Part shown: in pieces, positions 45,397 through 56,206 of the stretch
How the letters are laid out: each line of letters starts with the position of its first letter
How positions within the stretch are numbered: position 1 is the first letter of the stretch
Assembly (NCBI RefSeq): GCF_037975215.1
Contig: NZ_CP150239.1
Coordinates: 2,394,001-2,458,000, forward strand
Reading direction: 5' to 3'
DNA from: Solibacillus sp. FSL R5-0449
GTDB lineage: Bacteria; Bacillota; Bacilli; Bacillales_A; Planococcaceae
Length of the DNA: 64,000 bases
Position numbers and translations under genes: made by a program
The notes under the pieces: model-generated
What the model was told of the DNA's origin: nothing
What the model saw: only the letters and a program-made list of their open reading frames with translations
Databases searched by the model: none

Positions 45397-46170
45397 ATGA
45401 CAAATGGAATCAATATTGAGTTAGTAAATTTAACAAAAAGTTTTGGTGAAAAACAAGTTTTAAAGGATATTAATTTAACCATTCCCGCAGGACAATTCGT
45501 GGCGATTGTCGGAAAAAGCGGATGCGGAAAAAGTACACTTCTCCGTATTATTGCAAATTTAGAACAGAAAACTGCCGGAGACTCTCTAAAGGATGGCATT
45601 CAACAGGAAGACTTTTCAGGTGTTCGCGTTATGTTCCAGGAAGATCGTTTACTCCCATGGCTGTCTGTACTTGAAAATGTAGGGGTTGGCACTGAGCTGA
45701 AAAAGGATTGGAAACCGATCGCATTAAAATCACTTGAACATGTAGGTTTAGAAGACCGCGCAAAAGAGTGGCCACATGTACTTTCTGGAGGCCAAAAACA
45801 ACGGGTTGCTTTAGCCCGTGCGCTTAGTGCACAGCCAAGACTATTGTTATTGGATGAACCGCTTGGTGCTTTAGATGCACTGACACGACTGGAAATGCAA
45901 AATCTTATCGAGCAATTGTGGTTAAAACAAAAGTACACGTCATTGCTCGTGACACATGATGTGGCAGAAGCAATTGCATTGGCAGATCGAATTATTTTAA
46001 TCGAAGACGGGAACGTTGCTTTAGATTTGCCGGTTAAACTTCCTCGTCCAAGAACCCGTTCAAATCCGCAATTTGCCGAGCTAGAGGAAATCTTGCTTCA
46101 GCATCTATTAGGACAGCAACCAAAAACAACAACACCAATTAAACAAAAAGAATTACAAGCGATTATTTAA
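45397..46170 (+). CDS. ssuB: ABC transporter ATPase, nitrate/sulfonate/taurine type
   Basis: 257 residues, the ATPase of an SsuABC/TauABC-type importer. It shows Walker A (GKSGCGKST, about 36-44), the signature LSGGQKQRVALARALS and Walker B LLLLDEPLGALD, with H-loop His in LLVTHDVAEA. The family imports aliphatic sulfonates, taurine, nitrate or, in some branches, thiamine pyrimidine precursors; the exact substrate cannot be decided and ssuD is not adjacent. The ATG follows AAGTAGGTG. It begins a three-gene operon inserted between mdh and phoP compared with B. subtilis. Confidence 0.88.
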   Translation: MTNGINIELVNLTKSFGEKQVLKDINLTIPAGQFVAIVGKSGCGKSTLLRIIANLEQKTAGDSLKDGIQQEDFSGVRVMFQEDRLLPWLSVLENVGVGTELKKDWKPIALKSLEHVGLEDRAKEWPHVLSGGQKQRVALARALSAQPRLLLLDEPLGALDALTRLEMQNLIEQLWLKQKYTSLLVTHDVAEAIALADRIILIEDGNVALDLPVKLPRPRTRSNPQFAELEEILLQHLLGQQPKTTTPIKQKELQAII

Positions 46171-46183
46171 GGAGGTATTACAA

Positions 46184-47122
46184 ATGAAAAAACTATTATC
46201 TGTCTTTTTGCTTTTAACTTTATCGATTATTTTAGTCGGGTGCTCCTCATCAAATGCCGAAAATAAGAAAGTTCGAATCGGTTATCAGAAAAACGGCACA
46301 ACCTTACTATTAAAAGCGAATGGCGAACTGGAATCAAGGTTAAAGGAACTAGGCTATTCAGTGGAATGGTCAGAATTCAATACAGGAAGTTCAATTATGG
46401 AAGCATTAAACTCCGGAGCGATCGATTTTGCCAATGCAAGTGATGCCCCATCAATGATGGCATTATCAAAAGGAATGAAATTCAAGTACATCGCTGGTGA
46501 AGAACCATCTCCACAAATGGAAGGGATTTTAGTAAAGAATGATGGATCTATTCAATCAATCGAACAATTGAAAGGGAAGAAAATTGCGTACAACAAAGCT
46601 TCCATCTCCGAATATTTATTAGTTACTGCTCTGGAAACAGTAAATCTGACACTGGATGATGTAGAATCTGTTATTTTAAGCCCTGCAGATGCGACGATTG
46701 CATTTCAAAACGGTGAGGTTGATGCCTGGGTTACTTGGGATCCGTATATGACGGTCTCTGAAAGTAAAGGCAATAAAATTTTAGCTACAGCAGAAGGCAT
46801 TGTGGAACACCGCAGTTTCTACTATGCATCGGATAAATTTATTGAATCCAATAAGGATGCAGTCGTAGCCTACGTGGAGGAGTTATCTAAAGTCGGTGAA
46901 GCAATTGATGCTGATTCAACTGAAGCAGCCGAAATTCTTGAAGAAAATACAGGAATCGAAGCAGATATTTGGGTAACAAGCTTAGCCCGCCGCTCATCTG
47001 TCGCTACTTATATTGACGAAGCTGCACAGGCAGATTTGCAACGATTAAATGAGGATCTATTTGACATCGGATTAACAACGAATCTTGTAGAAAATCTTGA
47101 AAATTATATTTGGAAACCATAA
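46184..47122 (+). CDS. ssuA: ABC transporter substrate-binding lipoprotein, SsuA/NMT1 family
   Basis: 312 residues with a lipoprotein signal and lipobox LVGC (Cys20). The mature part is a two-lobed NMT1/SsuA-type binding protein (RIGYQKNGTTLLLKANGELE, then GAIDFANASDAPSMMAL and DAWVTWDPYMTVSE). The DPYM and QKNG stretches match aliphatic sulfonate-binding members. It should be anchored on the outer membrane face and deliver substrate to the permease. It is 13 nt after the ATPase gene, with an AAGGAGGT site. Confidence 0.9.
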   Translation: MKKLLSVFLLLTLSIILVGCSSSNAENKKVRIGYQKNGTTLLLKANGELESRLKELGYSVEWSEFNTGSSIMEALNSGAIDFANASDAPSMMALSKGMKFKYIAGEEPSPQMEGILVKNDGSIQSIEQLKGKKIAYNKASISEYLLVTALETVNLTLDDVESVILSPADATIAFQNGEVDAWVTWDPYMTVSESKGNKILATAEGIVEHRSFYYASDKFIESNKDAVVAYVEELSKVGEAIDADSTEAAEILEENTGIEADIWVTSLARRSSVATYIDEAAQADLQRLNEDLFDIGLTTNLVENLENYIWKP

Positions 47123-47134
47123 GAGGTGAATACA

Positions 47135-47902
47135 ATGAAGAAGAAAAAATGGTTCCATTTGATTGAGCCGTGGATCATTCCTATTTTGATTATTGTCGTA
47201 TGGGAAATATCGAACAAAACAGGTATCCTTGCCAATACCATTTTACCTGCCCCTTCCGATGTAGTAAAAGCAGGCTATGAACAAGCAGTTTCCGGTGTTC
47301 TGTTTGACCACCTTCAAATTAGTACGACGCGTGCTCTAATCGGGTTCCTGATTGGCGGGAGTATCGCATTTGTAATCGGAATTTTAAATGGGATCGTCCC
47401 TTTTGCACAACGTTATTTGGATACAACTATTCAAATGCTGCGTAATATTCCGAATTTGACACTCATCCCATTAGTGATTATATGGTTTGGTGTTGGGGAA
47501 GAAGGAAAGATTTTCTTAGTGGCAATCAGCGTGTTTTTCCCGATTTACGTCAATACATACCATGGCATCCGCAATGTTGATCCACGGTTAATCGAAATGG
47601 GAAAAATTTATAATCTTTCGAAATACAAACTGTTTTTTAAAGTAATTATTTTAGGTGCTATGCCATCCATTTTAGTTGGAATCCGTTACTCTTTAGGAAT
47701 TATGTGGCTCACTTTAATTGTTGCAGAAACCGTTGCGGCAAGTTCAGGAATCGGCTATATGTCGATGAATGCCCGTGAATATATGCAACTTGATATCGTT
47801 GTGTTAGCCATTATTTTATATGCTATTTTAGGGAAAATTGCCGATTCCATTGCAAAACTGTTAGAGAAAAAATTATTAAAATGGAATCCTGTGTACCAGT
47901 AA
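47135..47902 (+). CDS. ssuC: ABC transporter permease, SsuC/TauC family
   Basis: 255 residues from the ATG at 47135, with AAGAGGTG upstream; a GTG three codons earlier is possible. Six membrane helices and the EAA loop region (LGAMPSILVGIRYSLGIMW) place it with SsuC/TauC permeases of the binding-protein-dependent importers. The start overlaps the ribosome site shared with the end of the binding protein gene, 12 nt after it. It is the last gene of the operon. Confidence 0.9.
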   Translation: MKKKKWFHLIEPWIIPILIIVVWEISNKTGILANTILPAPSDVVKAGYEQAVSGVLFDHLQISTTRALIGFLIGGSIAFVIGILNGIVPFAQRYLDTTIQMLRNIPNLTLIPLVIIWFGVGEEGKIFLVAISVFFPIYVNTYHGIRNVDPRLIEMGKIYNLSKYKLFFKVIILGAMPSILVGIRYSLGIMWLTLIVAETVAASSGIGYMSMNAREYMQLDIVVLAIILYAILGKIADSIAKLLEKKLLKWNPVYQ

Positions 47903-47908
47903 AAATTA

Positions 47909-47948
47909 AAAAGGGCTTCGGTGTATACAGCCGAAATGCCCTTTTTTT
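47909..47948. terminator. Bidirectional terminator, ABC operon / mdh
   Basis: AAAGGGC-TTCGG pairs with CCGAA-GCCCTTT with a one-base bulge and an 8-nt loop. T runs on both strands serve the convergent permease gene and mdh. Confidence 0.85.
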
Positions 47949-47950
47949 CG

Positions 47951-48889
47951 TTATTTCAGTGCTTTCATTACATCTTTAACAGCATCTGCAGATTGATCTA
48001 GCGCTGTCTTTTCATCTGCTGTCAGCTCAAGTTCGAATATTTTCTCGATACCGCCAGCTCCTAATAACGTCGGAACGCCTAAGTATATCCCATCATATCC
48101 ATACTCGCCCTCTAAATAAGCTATTGCCGGCAATACTCGTTTCTGATCTTTTAAAATTGCTTCTGCCATTTCCACCATTGCCGCAGCAGGTGCATAATAA
48201 GCTGAACCATTCCCTAAAAGACTTACGATTTCACCGCCACCAACACGGGTACGCTGCACGATTTCCTCTAAACGTTGGGCAGGGATTAAGCTTTGTAAAG
48301 GAACGCCGCCTACAGAAGCATACCGTGTTAAAGGCACCATTGTATCCCCGTGGCCGCCTAATACAAGAGCAGATATATCTTTTACCGATACATTCAGTTC
48401 CTCGGCAATAAAAGCACGGAAACGGGCAGTATCCAATACCCCGGATTGTCCGATAACTCGATGTTTTGGAAAGCCGGATTCTTTAAAGACCGTATAAGTC
48501 ATCGCATCAACTGGGTTTGTGAGTACGATGATTGTTGCATCAGGTGAGGTACGGGCTATTTCCGTTGCAACAGCTTTCATCACACCCTGATTAATCTGAA
48601 CTAAATCGTCACGACTCATTCCTGGTTTACGGGCAACACCCGCAGTTATTAAAACGACATCCGAGTTTGCTGTATCCTCATAGTCGGAAGAGCCTTTTAC
48701 ATAAGAATCAAAACCTTGTACGGGTGCTGCTTCCCACATGTCCAATGCTTTCCCCTTCGTAGGATTTTCCGCTGATGGAAGATCAATAATTACTACATCG
48801 CCTAATTCTTTCTGCGCGGCTAAAAATGCTGCGGTTGCACCTGTAAATCCACTACCAATAACTGAGATTTTTTTACGTTTTAATGTCAC
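47951..48889 (-). CDS. mdh: Malate dehydrogenase
   Basis: 312 residues. It oxidises malate to oxaloacetate with NAD in the TCA cycle. It belongs to the LDH-like MDH family: the Rossmann motif [15 protein letters not shown] (about 11-25), Asp at the end of strand 2 (VVIDLP), [11 protein letters not shown] with substrate-binding Arg, and the catalytic His in [11 protein letters not shown]. The start is GTG, nine bases after AAGGAG; no better ATG exists nearby. It is the third gene of citZ-icd-mdh but is separated from icd by a terminator. Confidence 0.96.
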   Translation of the reverse strand: MTLKRKKISVIGSGFTGATAAFLAAQKELGDVVIIDLPSAENPTKGKALDMWEAAPVQGFDSYVKGSSDYEDTANSDVVLITAGVARKPGMSRDDLVQINQGVMKAVATEIARTSPDATIIVLTNPVDAMTYTVFKESGFPKHRVIGQSGVLDTARFRAFIAEELNVSVKDISALVLGGHGDTMVPLTRYASVGGVPLQSLIPAQRLEEIVQRTRVGGGEIVSLLGNGSAYYAPAAAMVEMAEAILKDQKRVLPAIAYLEGEYGYDGIYLGVPTLLGAGGIEKIFELELTADEKTALDQSADAVKDVMKALK

Positions 48890-48938
48890 CTAGAACCACT
48901 CCTTCATCGTAATTATCTGTACACAAGAAAATTATATA

Positions 48939-48976
48939 CAAAAAAAGGGAGAAAACATAATGTTCTCTCCCTTTTT
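48939..48976 (-). terminator. Terminator of icd
   Basis: AAAAGGGAGA and TCTCCCTTTT with a 14-nt loop, followed by a T run on the minus strand, between icd and mdh. It suggests that mdh is partly independent of citZ-icd. Confidence 0.75.
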
Positions 48977-49097
48977 AACATATTCAAGTATTAAAAGTAA
49001 ACTATTTCCAATAATGTAAATTATATAACAATATTATTCATTACTAAACAATTTGTTCATAATTTCACATAAATAGGCAAATGTGTAAAACTTTTAA

Positions 49098-50360
49098 TTA
49101 GAAGTTTTCGATTAATTTTGTAGCGAATTCAGAACATTTAACTTCTGTAGCGCCATCCATTAAACGTGCGAAGTCATAAGTTACATATTTAGAAGAGATA
49201 GTTTTCTCTACTGAATTAGTAATTAAGTCCGCAGCTTCTTGCCATCCTAAGTGCTCAAGCATTAATACGCCTGATAATAATACTGAAGATGGGTTTACTT
49301 TATCTTGTCCAGCATACTTAGGTGCAGTACCGTGAGTAGCTTCGAAAATAGCGTGACCAGTTAAGTAGTTAATGTTAGCACCTGGAGCGATACCGATACC
49401 ACCAACTTGAGCAGCTAATGCGTCAGAGATGTAGTCACCGTTTAAGTTCATAGTTGCTACTACGTCGAACTCGTTAGGACGAGTTAAGATTTGTTGTAAG
49501 AAGATATCAGCGATAGAATCTTTTACGATGATTTTGCCTTCTGCAACAGCTTTAGATTGTGCTTCGTTAGCAGCAGCTTCGCCTTGCTCAGCTTTGATTG
49601 CATCGTATTGGTTCCAAGTGAATACTTTGTCGCCGAATTCAGCTTCAGCTACATCGTAACCCCATTGTTTGAATCCACCTTCAGTGAATTTCATGATGTT
49701 ACCTTTGTGTACTAAAGTTACTGATGGACGGTTGTGAGAAATAGCGTACTCGATTGCAGAGCGTACTAAACGTTCAGTACCTTCTTTAGATACAGGTTTA
49801 ATACCTAAACCAGAAGTTTCTGGGAAGCGAATTTTGTTAACGCCTAATTCGTTTTGTAAGAAGTTTAATAATTTCTTTTGCTCGTCAGAACCAGCTTTGT
49901 ACTCGATACCAGCATAGATATCTTCTGTGTTTTCACGGAAGATTACCATGTCAACATCTTCTGGACGTTTAACTGGTGAAGGAACACCGTCAAAGTGACG
50001 TACTGGACGTAAGCAAACATATAAATCCAACTCTTGACGTAATGCTACGTTTAGAGAGCGGATACCGCCGCCGATTGGAGTTGTTAAAGGACCTTTAATA
50101 GCGATTAAGTATTCGTTGATTTTTTCTAAAGTTTCAGCTGGTAACCATTCGCCAGTTTGGTTGAATGCTTTTTCACCTGCTAATACTTCTAACCATTCGA
50201 TTTTCTTTTCACCGTTATAAGCTTTTTCTACAGCTGCGTCAATTACGCGAGATGCTGCTGCCCAGATATCTGGACCGATACCGTCACCCTCGATGAAAGG
50301 AATAACAGGATTGTTTGGAACGTTTAATTTACCATTCTCTACTACGATTTTGTTAGTCAT
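49098..50360 (-). CDS. icd: Isocitrate dehydrogenase (NADP)
   Basis: 420 residues, near the usual 423. It oxidises isocitrate to 2-oxoglutarate in the TCA cycle. The substrate loop [23 protein letters not shown] carries the serine that is phosphorylated in enteric enzymes (stretch shown as [11 protein letters not shown]), and the metal-binding Asp residues lie in [20 protein letters not shown]. The NADP-binding region [15 protein letters not shown] is typical. The ATG follows AGGAGGCAAA. It follows citZ with a short hairpin between the two genes. Confidence 0.98.
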   Translation of the reverse strand: MTNKIVVENGKLNVPNNPVIPFIEGDGIGPDIWAAASRVIDAAVEKAYNGEKKIEWLEVLAGEKAFNQTGEWLPAETLEKINEYLIAIKGPLTTPIGGGIRSLNVALRQELDLYVCLRPVRHFDGVPSPVKRPEDVDMVIFRENTEDIYAGIEYKAGSDEQKKLLNFLQNELGVNKIRFPETSGLGIKPVSKEGTERLVRSAIEYAISHNRPSVTLVHKGNIMKFTEGGFKQWGYDVAEAEFGDKVFTWNQYDAIKAEQGEAAANEAQSKAVAEGKIIVKDSIADIFLQQILTRPNEFDVVATMNLNGDYISDALAAQVGGIGIAPGANINYLTGHAIFEATHGTAPKYAGQDKVNPSSVLLSGVLMLEHLGWQEAADLITNSVEKTISSKYVTYDFARLMDGATEVKCSEFATKLIENF

Positions 50361-50392
50361 TGGAAATTTGCCTCCTAATAATCATAAATCTA

Positions 50393-50414
50393 GGACTGTG
50401 TCAAATCACAGTCC
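50393..50414 (-). other. Hairpin between citZ and icd
   Basis: A perfect 8-bp stem GGACTGTG / CACAGTCC with a 6-nt loop in the 79-bp citZ-icd spacer. No clear T run follows, so it is more likely an mRNA-stability or processing element than a terminator. Confidence 0.45.
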
Positions 50415-50439
50415 CAGATATTTTAACATACTTTTTTAA

Positions 50440-51555
50440 TTAGCGCTCGTTAATTGGAACGTATTTTTGCATATCTGGACCAACATACTCCGCACGTGGA
50501 CGGATTAGACGGTTGTTTGCATACTGCTCTAAAATGTGCGCTACCCAACCTGAAGTACGAGATACTGCGAAGATTGGTGTGAATAAGTCATGCTCGATAC
50601 CTAAAGAATCATATACTGATGCTGAGAAGAAATCTACGTTTGCAGGTAATTTCTTTTGCTCAACGATCATATCATGGATTTTTACTGACATATCGTATAA
50701 TTCTGGTTTGCCTGTTAATTTAGTAAGCTTTTCAGACATTACACGTAAGTGAGGTGCACGTGGGTCGCCTTTACGGTAAACGCGGTGACCGAAGCCCATG
50801 ATTTTTTCTTTGTTATCTAATTTGTTTTGAACCCAAGATTCAACTTTATCGATTGAACCGATTTCAGTTAACATTTTCATAACTTGCTCGTTAGCACCAC
50901 CGTGTAATGGGCCTTTTAAAGCGCCGATTGCAGAAGTAACACCAGAGTATACATCTGATAATGTTGCAACACATACACGTGCAGTGAATGTAGAAGCGTT
51001 TAATTCGTGGTCAGCGTGTAAAATTAACGCTTTATCGAATGCTTCGATTTCGATTGCTGCTGGTTCTTCACCTTTCAGCATATATAAGAAGTTTGCTGCA
51101 TAACCTAATTCTGGTTTTGGAGCAACTGGTTCTTTACCTTGACGTACACGAGCAAAAGTCGTTACTACAGTACCAATTTTTGCTTGTAAACGGATTGCTT
51201 TACGGTAGTTTGCTTCAGCTTCCATAACATCTGCTTCTTCGTCAAATGCACCTAACATAGATACAGCTGTACGAAGTGCCGCCATTGGGTGCACTGTGTT
51301 TAAAGGCATAGATTTGAATAAATCTGTGATTGCCGCTGGAATTTCCATATTTTTAGCTAGTTCTTCTTTTAAGTTAGCTAATTCTTCAGCGTTTGGTAAA
51401 CGCGTGTTCCATAACAAGAATACTACTTCTTCAAAAGTCGCATTGTTAGTTAGGTCGTCGATGCCATACCCTACATATGTAAGTGTATCATCGATAATTG
51501 AAGAAATTTTCGATTCTGCTGCTACGATACCTTCTAAACCTTTTGTTGCTGACAT
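50440..51555 (-). CDS. citZ: Citrate synthase II
   Basis: 371 residues from the ATG at 51555, following AAGGAGCG; a start six codons upstream lacks a good site. It condenses acetyl-CoA and oxaloacetate, opening the TCA cycle. Active-site residues are visible in GPLHGGANEQV (His), GFGHRVYRKGDPRAP (His) and VDFFSASVYDSLGI (Asp). The length fits the Gram-positive type II enzyme (CitZ). The promoter carries a cre-like site, consistent with repression by CcpA on glucose. It leads citZ-icd and is divergent from ytvI. Confidence 0.97.
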   Translation of the reverse strand: MSATKGLEGIVAAESKISSIIDDTLTYVGYGIDDLTNNATFEEVVFLLWNTRLPNAEELANLKEELAKNMEIPAAITDLFKSMPLNTVHPMAALRTAVSMLGAFDEEADVMEAEANYRKAIRLQAKIGTVVTTFARVRQGKEPVAPKPELGYAANFLYMLKGEEPAAIEIEAFDKALILHADHELNASTFTARVCVATLSDVYSGVTSAIGALKGPLHGGANEQVMKMLTEIGSIDKVESWVQNKLDNKEKIMGFGHRVYRKGDPRAPHLRVMSEKLTKLTGKPELYDMSVKIHDMIVEQKKLPANVDFFSASVYDSLGIEHDLFTPIFAVSRTSGWVAHILEQYANNRLIRPRAEYVGPDMQKYVPINER

Positions 51556-51658
51556 AAAAAATCGCTCCTTCACTTAGTAAATTAATTTTGTAAGTGCTTT
51601 CTTTTTACTCTATTAAAAAGTCGCACACTCATATCGTTCTGCTCAATTGAACCTATAA

Positions 51659-51672
51659 GTAAATCGCTTACA
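51659..51672 (-). promoter_or_regulatory. cre-like CcpA site at the citZ start
   Basis: TGTAAGCGATTTAC on the minus strand matches the cre consensus TGWAANCGNTNWCA at 12 of 14 positions. It lies just downstream of the -10 element, over the predicted transcription start, a location that would block initiation. citZ is a known CcpA target in B. subtilis. Confidence 0.6.
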
Positions 51673-51678
51673 AATTTC

Positions 51679-51707
51679 ATTATAATCAATTTTGACGGCT
51701 TTGTGAA
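51679..51707 (-). promoter_or_regulatory. Sigma-A promoter of citZ-icd
   Basis: TTCACA and a perfect TATAAT spaced by 17 bp on the minus strand, with transcription expected near 51672 and a leader of about 115 nt. Confidence 0.65.
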
Positions 51708-51818
51708 TGAATTAGTAGGATTTTAGGAAAAAACCACATATCTGATAGAATTCGTGCAAAAAAGAGAATTTACAATTTGTAACGAGTTATTAAAGGTATT
51801 AATTAGGAGTTGAGATAA

Positions 51819-52787
51819 ATGGATTATACAAATAAAACAAACCAATGGCTAGTAAAAAGTAGGAATATTATCGTTCTCTTACTTTATATCATACTTTTTT
51901 ATTTCATTCCGCCAATAATTTTCGGACTGTTTTTTGCTTATTTATTGTTTCCCGTTTTCCTCTTTTTCAAGCAACAATTCAGACTGCCCTTCTTTCTCGT
52001 CGTCATTATACTTTCCGTCTTTCTAATTTCTGTTGTCGTCTCGGTTATCCTGCTCATCATTCACAGTTTTATCACCATTCTCCCTCAGCTGCAGTCAACA
52101 CTTTTGTCTTTGGACAGCACCTATATGAAACATCCGCTACTTCCGTTTATTGTTGAAAAACTTCAAAGTTTAATAAGGGACTTGCTGTTCTACACGATCA
52201 ATTTTATAAAGAATAGTTTTCAGTCTATATTTGAATTTTTCATTTTCATTGTGACATTCTACTTCGCCTTGATGGAAAGCTATAAAAACCGGTTATGGTT
52301 TTTCGCTTATATTCCGAAAGCGTATCGCACTACATGGGCCCGCTACTTTCAAAAAGGAATGGAGCTTATCGGCCGCTTTATCGTAGTCGAAATGCAATTG
52401 TTTACGCTGACATTCATTCTGTTATGTATAGGGTTTTACTTTTTGAAGTTTGAAGCATTTGTTATTAAAGCCTTTTTAATCGCTTTTGCAGACTGCCTTC
52501 CTTTTTTAGGAATCGGAATTTTCCTTATTCCCGTTTCGATTTATTATTTTATTGTAAATGAACCGGTCATGGGCATTGCTATTCTCGTACTGTACTTTAT
52601 TGTCCAAATGATAAGGCAGCTAACTGAATCAATGCTCTGGTCGCATACGTTACATTTACGTATGATCCACACATTTCTGATCAGCGCTGCCTCAGTTTTA
52701 TTATTCGGTTTTTATGGAATCATCCTCAGTCCAATATTATTAATGATTGCCATTAAAGTGAAACAACATGCTATTTTTGCAAAATAA
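51819..52787 (+). CDS. ytvI: AI-2E-family membrane protein YtvI
   Basis: 322 residues, shorter than B. subtilis YtvI (about 370). It has the AI-2E/PerM architecture with roughly seven to eight membrane segments; a soluble stretch at about 85-135 separates the first pair of helices from the rest. The relationship is supported by position: ytvI lies beside citZ and fxsA in B. subtilis. YtvI proteins are linked to sporulation but the transported compound is unknown. The ATG follows TTAGGAGTT. Its 3' end overlaps fxsA by 17 bases on the opposite strand. Confidence 0.8.
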   Translation: MDYTNKTNQWLVKSRNIIVLLLYIILFYFIPPIIFGLFFAYLLFPVFLFFKQQFRLPFFLVVIILSVFLISVVVSVILLIIHSFITILPQLQSTLLSLDSTYMKHPLLPFIVEKLQSLIRDLLFYTINFIKNSFQSIFEFFIFIVTFYFALMESYKNRLWFFAYIPKAYRTTWARYFQKGMELIGRFIVVEMQLFTLTFILLCIGFYFLKFEAFVIKAFLIAFADCLPFLGIGIFLIPVSIYYFIVNEPVMGIAILVLYFIVQMIRQLTESMLWSHTLHLRMIHTFLISAASVLLFGFYGIILSPILLMIAIKVKQHAIFAK

Positions 52788-53160
52788 CAACTTGTCCCCT
52801 CTTCATTTTTTTACGTAAAAAATAGAAGACGACCGGTTTAAATAAGTTTCGTGTAATGCCTGATACAAATAATAATCCAAAAATATCCGTAATGAAACCC
52901 GGTAATGCCAACAGAATTCCACCAATAAAAATCATAAATGTTTCAATGACCGGTACTGCTGGTGGCTGACCTTGCTGCAAACTTTTTTGAATATCCTGTA
53001 TAGATTTTGTTCCGCGTTTTTTGGCGATCAACACTCCTGCTATGGATGTGAAAGTGATTAATAATAATGTATAGAAAACACCGATCGCGTTTCCAATTAC
53101 GATAAATACCGCAATTTCGGCAAATACGAGTGCGAGTAATCCAAATAAAATTTTTTTCAT
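52771..53160 (-). CDS. fxsA: FxsA-family membrane protein
   Basis: 129 residues with three membrane helices (about 4-22, 25-45 and 72-100) and a polar C-terminal tail. FxsA (suppressor of F exclusion of phage T7 in E. coli) is a small cytoplasmic membrane protein of unknown biochemical role. Signature stretches are AVFIVIGNAIGVFYTLLLI in the N-terminal half and the conserved GALLLIPGFITD-like loop, here GGILLALPGFITDIFGL. It stands between pyk and ytvI, as in B. subtilis. The ATG follows GAGGGGGTTC. Confidence 0.88.
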   Translation of the reverse strand: MKKILFGLLALVFAEIAVFIVIGNAIGVFYTLLLITFTSIAGVLIAKKRGTKSIQDIQKSLQQGQPPAVPVIETFMIFIGGILLALPGFITDIFGLLFVSGITRNLFKPVVFYFLRKKMKRGQVVILQK

Positions 53161-53228
53161 TTATGAACCCCCTCTTCTATTATTTTATACGAAACAGTGG
53201 AGAAAAAGTTTCAAAAGAGCTTATAACA

Positions 53229-53268
53229 TAAAACAAACCACCATTCTCATTGTAAGAAATGGTGGTTT
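53229..53268 (-). terminator. Terminator of pfkA-pyk
   Basis: A perfect AAACCACCATT / AATGGTGGTTT stem (53235-53245 with 53258-53268). The following T tract on the minus strand is interrupted (TGTTTTA). Confidence 0.65.
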
Positions 53269-53302
53269 TGCTTTACTAAACTATATTTAACGGTTATTAC
53301 TC

Positions 53303-55063
53303 TTAAAGAACGCTGGCGTGGCCTTTATAAATGACACCCGTTTCGGCATCCATTGTAATTTCCTGTCCGTGCTGAATTAGAGTCGTTGCTTCTTTTACAC
53401 CGACAATTACAGGAATTCCTAAGCTTAAGCCGACTACAGCAGCATGGGATGTTAATCCGCCTTCTTCTGTAATAATACCTGCGCATTTTTCGATCGCCGG
53501 CATCATTTCACGGTCAGAGCCTACTGTAACAATAATTGCGCCTTCAGTATCGTAAGCTAATGCTTCTGATGCATTGTTAGCAATAATCGCATTACCAACA
53601 ACAGATAGTTTACCGATACCTTGTCCACGTGCCAATAAGTCACCAATTACATGTACTTTCATTAAGTTCGTTGTACCCGCTTCACCAACCGGAAGACCAG
53701 CAGTAATTACAACTACATCTCCATGGCTGACAAATTCATGTTTTAGCGCTTCATCAACAGATAACTCTAAAATCTCATCCGTAGTGGAAACACGTTGCGT
53801 TAAAATTGGTTTCACGCCCCATACTAATGTCAATTTCTGAGCGACATTTGGCTGACTTGTAACCGCAATAATTGATACACCTGGTCGATATTTTGCAATC
53901 ATTCTTGCCGTATTTCCGCTTTCAGTTGGAGCTAATACTGCTTTAACACCAAGGTTAATCGAAGTATAGGCAACTGCCTGGGAAATCGCTTCTGTCATAT
54001 TTGCTTCTTTTTCACGGCTTCGTGTCGATACAATTGCTCGGTAATCCAAAGCATTTTCCGTCCGGATTGCAATTTTGTTCATTGTCGCTACAGATTCTAC
54101 CGGATAAAGTCCTGCTGCCGTTTCACCTGAAAGCATGATTGCATCTGTACCATCCATAATAGCATTCGCAACGTCTGATGCTTCCGCACGAGTCGGACGA
54201 GGGTTGCGCTGCATTGAGTCAAGCATTTGTGTAGCTGTAATAACAGGCTTGCCGACTTGGTTACATTTTTTGATCAATGATTTTTGTACTAACGGTACTT
54301 CTTCTGCAGGAATTTCTACACCTAAGTCCCCACGCGCTACCATTAAACCGTCTGACACTTCGATAATTTCATCGATGTTGTCAACGCCTTCCTGGTTTTC
54401 GATTTTAGGAATAATTTGAATGTGGCTTCCACCATTTTGTTCCAACAGCTCACGAATTTCTAGGACATCTTTTGCTGTACGAACAAATGAAGCGGCGATG
54501 AAATCGATGCCCTGCTCAATACCGAATAAAATATCCGCAGCATCTTTTTCTGTAATACCAGGTAATTTCACAGAAACACCTGGTACGTTCACACCTTTTT
54601 TATTCTTTAAAATACCGGCGTTTTCAACGATTGTATGAATTAACCCTTGTTCTGTATCTTTCGCAAGTACACGCAATTCGATTAAGCCGTCATCCAATAA
54701 GATAATATCGTTTTGGTCTACGTCTTCAATCAGCTGATCATATGTGATGGAGAAACGTGATTCATTCCCTAAAACTTCTGTCATCGAAATATCGATTACT
54801 TGCCCTGTTACTAAATGCAACTCACCATTTTCCATTGAGTGTGTTCTGATTTCAGGTCCTTTTGTGTCCAATAAAATTCCAACCGGTTTTTTCATGCGTT
54901 CTGCTGCTTCACGAATTGAGGCAATACGGTTTGCATGTTCTTCATGATTTCCGTGTGAGAAGTTTAAGCGGGCAACATTCATCCCTGCATCAATTAACTT
55001 TTCTAACATTTCTGGTGATTCACTAGCTGGTCCAATAGTACAAACAATTTTAGTTTTTCTCAT
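53303..55063 (-). CDS. pyk: Pyruvate kinase
   Basis: 586 residues from the ATG at 55063, with GGAGATG upstream; a start nine codons earlier lacks one. It makes pyruvate and ATP from phosphoenolpyruvate. The N-terminus [14 protein letters not shown], the active-site signature [10 protein letters not shown] and [12 protein letters not shown] are clear. A C-terminal PEP-utilising-type extension (about 480-586; [21 protein letters not shown]) is present, as in other Bacillales enzymes. It follows pfkA with 28 bases between them and shares its transcript. Confidence 0.97.
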   Translation of the reverse strand: MRKTKIVCTIGPASESPEMLEKLIDAGMNVARLNFSHGNHEEHANRIASIREAAERMKKPVGILLDTKGPEIRTHSMENGELHLVTGQVIDISMTEVLGNESRFSITYDQLIEDVDQNDIILLDDGLIELRVLAKDTEQGLIHTIVENAGILKNKKGVNVPGVSVKLPGITEKDAADILFGIEQGIDFIAASFVRTAKDVLEIRELLEQNGGSHIQIIPKIENQEGVDNIDEIIEVSDGLMVARGDLGVEIPAEEVPLVQKSLIKKCNQVGKPVITATQMLDSMQRNPRPTRAEASDVANAIMDGTDAIMLSGETAAGLYPVESVATMNKIAIRTENALDYRAIVSTRSREKEANMTEAISQAVAYTSINLGVKAVLAPTESGNTARMIAKYRPGVSIIAVTSQPNVAQKLTLVWGVKPILTQRVSTTDEILELSVDEALKHEFVSHGDVVVITAGLPVGEAGTTNLMKVHVIGDLLARGQGIGKLSVVGNAIIANNASEALAYDTEGAIIVTVGSDREMMPAIEKCAGIITEEGGLTSHAAVVGLSLGIPVIVGVKEATTLIQHGQEITMDAETGVIYKGHASVL

Positions 55064-55091
55064 AGTTTTGTCATCTCCGTTTTTATGCACT

Positions 55092-56114
<1,023 letters not shown>

Positions 56115-56148
56115 CTATTCTAGAAAACAAATTGTAAAGCTTTTGAAA

Positions 56149-56179
56149 AAAATGAAGAATGCGCTCACACGCATTCTTC
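56149..56179 (-). terminator. Terminator of the fadR-accDA operon
   Basis: A perfect GAAGAATGCG / CGCATTCTTC stem (56154-56163 with 56170-56179), followed by a seven-T run on the minus strand, between accA and pfkA. Confidence 0.88.
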
Positions 56180-56206
56180 GAAGTATACTACTGTTATAAA
56201 ACAACC

